In this document: in pieces, positions 61,426 through 64,000 of the stretch
How the letters are laid out: each line of letters opens with the position of its first letter
Position numbering within the stretch: the first letter of the stretch is position 1
Source: Salegentibacter mishustinae
Lineage (GTDB): Bacteria; Bacteroidota; Bacteroidia; Flavobacteriales; Flavobacteriaceae
Assembly: GCF_002900095.1 (NCBI RefSeq)
Contig: NZ_LLKN01000002.1
Coordinates: 2,823,940 to 2,887,939 of the forward strand
DNA length: 64,000 bases
Direction: 5' to 3'
Made by a program: the position numbers and the translations under genes
Notes under the pieces: generated by a model
The model's input: the letters and a program-made list of their open reading frames with translations, nothing else
The model's database searches: none
Told to the model about the DNA's origin: nothing

Positions 61426-61773
61426 ATGAGAACTACAGAAGAAGTATTAAAAGATCATCTGGAACTTTCTAAAAAGGGATCTATAGAAGAGGACCTGCAT
61501 AGAAACTTTTCCAAAAATTTGATCCTTCTTACTACGCATGGTATTGATAAAGGACATGAAGGACTAAGGGAATTAAATAAAATGCTGATAAAGGATTTCC
61601 CCGAAGCGGAGTTTAACTATATCAATTTTCTTTTTGAAGATGAAATAGCTTTTCTGGAATGGACTGCATATTCAGACAGTTCACAAATAGATGACGGAGC
61701 AGATTCCTACATAGTGCGCGAGGGGCTGATAATTGCCCAGACCATTCATTATACTATCCGAAAGAAAAAATGA
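61426..61773 (+). CDS. SnoaL-like (NTF2 fold) protein, 115 aa
   Basis: The start TTEEVLKDHLELSKKGSIEEDLHRNFSKN, split by a turn, and the strands LTTHGIDKGHEG, EAEFNYINFLFEDEIAFLEWTAYS and SYIVREGLIIAQTIHYTI are the pattern of small NTF2-like proteins. Substrate unknown. 54 bp after the interrupted DoxX-like gene, likely the end of the same operon. Confidence 0.75.
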   Translation: MRTTEEVLKDHLELSKKGSIEEDLHRNFSKNLILLTTHGIDKGHEGLRELNKMLIKDFPEAEFNYINFLFEDEIAFLEWTAYSDSSQIDDGADSYIVREGLIIAQTIHYTIRKKK

Positions 61774-61848
61774 AAAAAGAATATTTCAGATTTTTAGAAG
61801 ATTAAGCAGTAGGATTTTTTTAAAGAAAAAAATAAAATCTAATTTGGT

Positions 61849-61876
61849 TACCACCCCCCTGCTGCCCCTAATTTTG
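61849..61876 (+). promoter_or_regulatory. C-rich promoter box 5
   Basis: TACCACCCCCCT with -7 element TAATTTTG (61869-61876), 20 bp from the box start. Precedes the last operon of the window. Confidence 0.7.
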
Positions 61877-61907
61877 ACATAGTTAATTTTTAAAAATCAA
61901 TTATAAG

Positions 61908-62285
61908 ATGATAGGTTTACATAAAGAATTATTCGCGGTATTGTTAACCGGAACGACCCTTGCGTTTTCTGGAAATACCGCTAGCGCTATGGATCAGAAA
62001 AATGAAAATCAAATTGAATTTAAAATCCAAAAGGAGATGACGGAAAAAATCTTACACTTAAAAATTAAAGGCATGCATTGCCAGTCCGGTTGTGCTAATG
62101 GTATCGATTCAATGTTGAAGGAGCAAAAAGGCATTATTAAAAGTGAAACAAGCTTTGATAAAAGCTCCTCGATAATTGAATATGATCCAAAGCAGATTTC
62201 AGAAGAAAAGATACTCTCCCTTATCAAAGACCGTGGGTTTGAAGTGGAAGTTGTAACCGAAAAGGGGGCTTCTGTAAACGGATAG
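61908..62285 (+). CDS. HMA-domain protein, MerP-like
   Basis: A 125-residue protein with a hydrophobic N-terminus (about 8-28, signal-like) and an HMA domain with the unusual spacing GMHCQSGCANGI (CxxxC instead of CxxC). First gene of the operon behind box 5. The changed spacing may alter the metal preferred. It is the fourth HMA copy in the window. Confidence 0.82.
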   Translation: MIGLHKELFAVLLTGTTLAFSGNTASAMDQKNENQIEFKIQKEMTEKILHLKIKGMHCQSGCANGIDSMLKEQKGIIKSETSFDKSSSIIEYDPKQISEEKILSLIKDRGFEVEVVTEKGASVNG

Positions 62286-62310
62286 AGATACCTGTATAAA
62301 AACAATAAAG

Positions 62311-62709
62311 ATGTTTGCTAAAATAAAAGAAGACTTCGTAAGTATAGGATCCCTTTTTACCTCGGTTTCCACCTTACTGTGTTGCGCCCTGCCTTCGCTA
62401 CTGGTTGCCCTGGGAATGGGAGCTGTGGTTGCGGGATTGGCTTCTGACCTGCCCTGGCTCATTACCATGAGCAAATATAAAGACTGGACCTTCCTGATTG
62501 CCGGGATTATGATAGGCTTTAATTTCTGGTTGTTCTACGGAAGAAAAAGAAACCAAACCTGCGAGATCGATGAAAACGGAAATGAGACCGCATGTGATAC
62601 AGCAACAAGATGGAGCAAAGCCATTCTTTGGTTTTCCTTTGGCCTTTATGTCCTTGGATTGTTTGCTGCTTATTTACTATTGCCCATTCAAAGATTTTTA
62701 GAAGTTTAA
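62311..62709 (+). CDS. MerT/MerC-like membrane protein
   Basis: A 132-residue protein with three to four membrane helices. STLLCCALPSLLVALGMGAV has the CC pair (23-24) and proline typical of MerT and MerC first helices, and a loop with TCEIDENGNETAC has two more cysteines. It probably carries a soft metal from the HMA protein encoded just upstream. Confidence 0.8.
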   Translation: MFAKIKEDFVSIGSLFTSVSTLLCCALPSLLVALGMGAVVAGLASDLPWLITMSKYKDWTFLIAGIMIGFNFWLFYGRKRNQTCEIDENGNETACDTATRWSKAILWFSFGLYVLGLFAAYLLLPIQRFLEV

Positions 62710-62720
62710 ATTTACAAAAC

Positions 62721-63560
62721 ATGAAAAATTATTTTTTGATCCTATTCATAGGGTTATCGACACTGTATAAAGTAGAAGCCCAGGGGCATGGCCCAATTTA
62801 TGGATTACAAACCCCCACCCTGGCAAAAGGCGGTATAAACATGAACGCTTCCGGAATGAGTATAGCGACCGAAGACGAGGCCTCTTATATGCTTCGGTAT
62901 ACATTTTTCTATGGCATTACGGAAGATTTACAGGTTACCCTTACCACTCCTACTGTGATTGAGCGTCTGGAAAATGCTCCACGAACCCGTGGAAATAGCA
63001 TGATGCCTTCCAATGGAGATATCGAGGCTGCTTTGTGGTATCGTTTTTTTTCAAATGCTTTTGGGGTAGGAAAGAGGTTTGAATCCACAGCAATTTTAGG
63101 TGTATCTGCCCCTACTGAGGATGTTCGCGGACAGGTGAATGTAGGGAACTCTATCCATGGGGCCATTTCTACGGGATATGCCTCACGTACCTGGTACGCC
63201 TGGTTAGGTGGCGGTTACCAATATTATTTTGAAAAGGACAACGAGCAATTAGGCGATTTACCCTATGCAAGCATGGTGATAGGTTATCGTCCCGATGTTT
63301 TTATGGGGGATTATCCTAAACCCGACTGGCGGATATTTGTAGAATCACTGGCCGAATTTCCCGGAGATAATAAAGTTAACGGACAATTTTTTTCTACAGA
63401 TGAACGGAGTAAAAAAGTATTGGTTGGTCCTTCAATTTTAGGACTTACCGGTCCCTGGGGAATTTCCTTCGGGGCATTGTTCCCGGTATACCAGGATCTT
63501 ATTCCGAATACGCCCCGTGAAAAATATAGGGTCTCACTGAACATAAGTTATTGGTTATAA
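62721..63560 (+). CDS. Outer-membrane beta-barrel-like exported protein, 279 aa
   Basis: ATG at 62721, directly followed by a signal peptide (FLILFIGLSTLYKVEAQ). The mature part is made of alternating strands (YMLRYTFFYGITEDLQVTLTTP, AWLGGGYQYYFEKDNEQ) and ends in an aromatic-rich strand, NISYWL, as barrels do. It may be a metal- or mercury-related outer-membrane channel. 12 bp after the MerT-like gene. Confidence 0.75.
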   Translation: MKNYFLILFIGLSTLYKVEAQGHGPIYGLQTPTLAKGGINMNASGMSIATEDEASYMLRYTFFYGITEDLQVTLTTPTVIERLENAPRTRGNSMMPSNGDIEAALWYRFFSNAFGVGKRFESTAILGVSAPTEDVRGQVNVGNSIHGAISTGYASRTWYAWLGGGYQYYFEKDNEQLGDLPYASMVIGYRPDVFMGDYPKPDWRIFVESLAEFPGDNKVNGQFFSTDERSKKVLVGPSILGLTGPWGISFGALFPVYQDLIPNTPREKYRVSLNISYWL

Positions 63561-63601
63561 CAGATATTAAAGAAGAATTTTAAACATAAAAAAAGAGTAA
63601 A

Positions 63602-64000
63602 ATGAAAAGAATAGCATTAATTATCGTAGTGACAGTGTTTGGAATCATAAGTTCCAACGCCCAAATCACCAAAGTAGATCAGGAAGTTTTTGGAATGGAT
63701 TGCGCACCTTGTGCCTATGGCCTTGAACGCGGACTCAAAAAAATGGATGGTATAGAAAAGGTACAAGTAAGTCTGAATGAAGGCAAAGCTTATTTAGATC
63801 TGACTGCAAACAATAATTTAAGCTTGAAACAAATTCAGGAAGAAGTGAAAGTGAATGGTTTTTCAGCTAAGAATGCCGAAATAGTTATAAAGGGCAACTT
63901 CGTTGAGCAGGATGGCACTTATGCAATACAAACCGGGAAAGAAACTTTTAAGATAGCTGAAGCAACTTCTACCAACTTACGTTCCAGGTTAAAACCCGGA
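63602..64000 (+). CDS. Exported HMA-domain protein, 3' end outside window
   Basis: The 133 visible codons start with a signal peptide (LIIVVTVFGIISSNAQ) and an HMA domain with GMDCAPC near 31-37, followed by a second domain beginning NFVEQDGTYAIQTGKETFKI. It runs off the window. The longer architecture than a plain MerP suggests a separate metal-binding role in the same operon. Confidence 0.8.
   Translation, partial: MKRIALIIVVTVFGIISSNAQITKVDQEVFGMDCAPCAYGLERGLKKMDGIEKVQVSLNEGKAYLDLTANNNLSLKQIQEEVKVNGFSAKNAEIVIKGNFVEQDGTYAIQTGKETFKIAEATSTNLRSRLKPG

Noticed and set aside
1..64000. CRISPR array
   Set aside because: No series of regularly spaced identical repeats and no cas gene was seen.

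Overview
The window is AT-rich DNA from a member of the Bacteroidota, most likely a marine or soil Flavobacteriaceae (inference). Support comes from a SusC/SusD outer-membrane pair, an AraC and a LytTR regulator, promoters with the Bacteroidota -7 box TAnnTTTG, and a conjugation apparatus of the CTnDOT type (TraE-TraN, MobA/MobB, RteC). Most of the window appears to be one integrative and conjugative element (ICE) with cargo.

Layout. 1-3384: end of a chromosomal two-component system. 3650-5126: left ICE border, with a 3' fragment of a tRNA-Met gene next to a tyrosine integrase; no second att copy was found, so the right end probably lies beyond 64000. 5285-16899: accessory genes, mostly on the minus strand. 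These include a CoiA-like nuclease gene broken by an IS66 element (7628-12364, target duplication GATTTGCT), whose transposase gene is itself interrupted by a group II intron (9066-10929). A zeta-type toxin-antitoxin pair, a compact operon of four small unknown genes, a leucine-rich-repeat protein and an XRE-type regulator follow. 16900-17994: about 1.1 kb without a convincing gene but dense in long inverted repeats, two candidate structured RNAs. 17995-27174: SusC, SusD, an M16 zinc peptidase, a small exported DUF6520-like peptide, an AraC regulator and a STAS-like protein.

27463-30340 holds the ICE control and excision genes: RteC, an Xis-like protein behind an attenuator-like hairpin, a replication-associated protein and a DnaC-like ATPase. 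30350-35478 is a defence island: a short type II CBASS operon (CD-NTase, stand-alone E2-like protein, patatin phospholipase) preceded by two tiny genes. It is divergent from an operon of a sigma-70-like factor, a 101-residue basic protein and an ImmA/IrrE zinc peptidase. A perfect 8-bp inverted repeat lies between the two operons. This resembles CapH/CapP control of CBASS, but with a sigma factor where the repressor would be.

35650-49488 is conjugation and mobilization: a decayed amidase gene, traE-F-G-I-J-K-M-N, an AlbA_2 protein, the VirD4-like coupling protein, MobB relaxase, MobA-like protein, a hairpin-rich oriT candidate, RadC-like and SSB proteins. 50476-64000 is mercury and metal resistance: an ArsR regulator, MerTP fusion, MerP-like proteins, MerA, MerB (all catalytic residues at the canonical spacing), then a CsoR-like regulator without the usual copper ligands and four further transcription units. 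Five promoters in this last part share a C-rich box exactly 20 bp upstream of the -7 element, which suggests one regulon. The work was done by eye from sequence; family names rest on motif recognition, not on searches.
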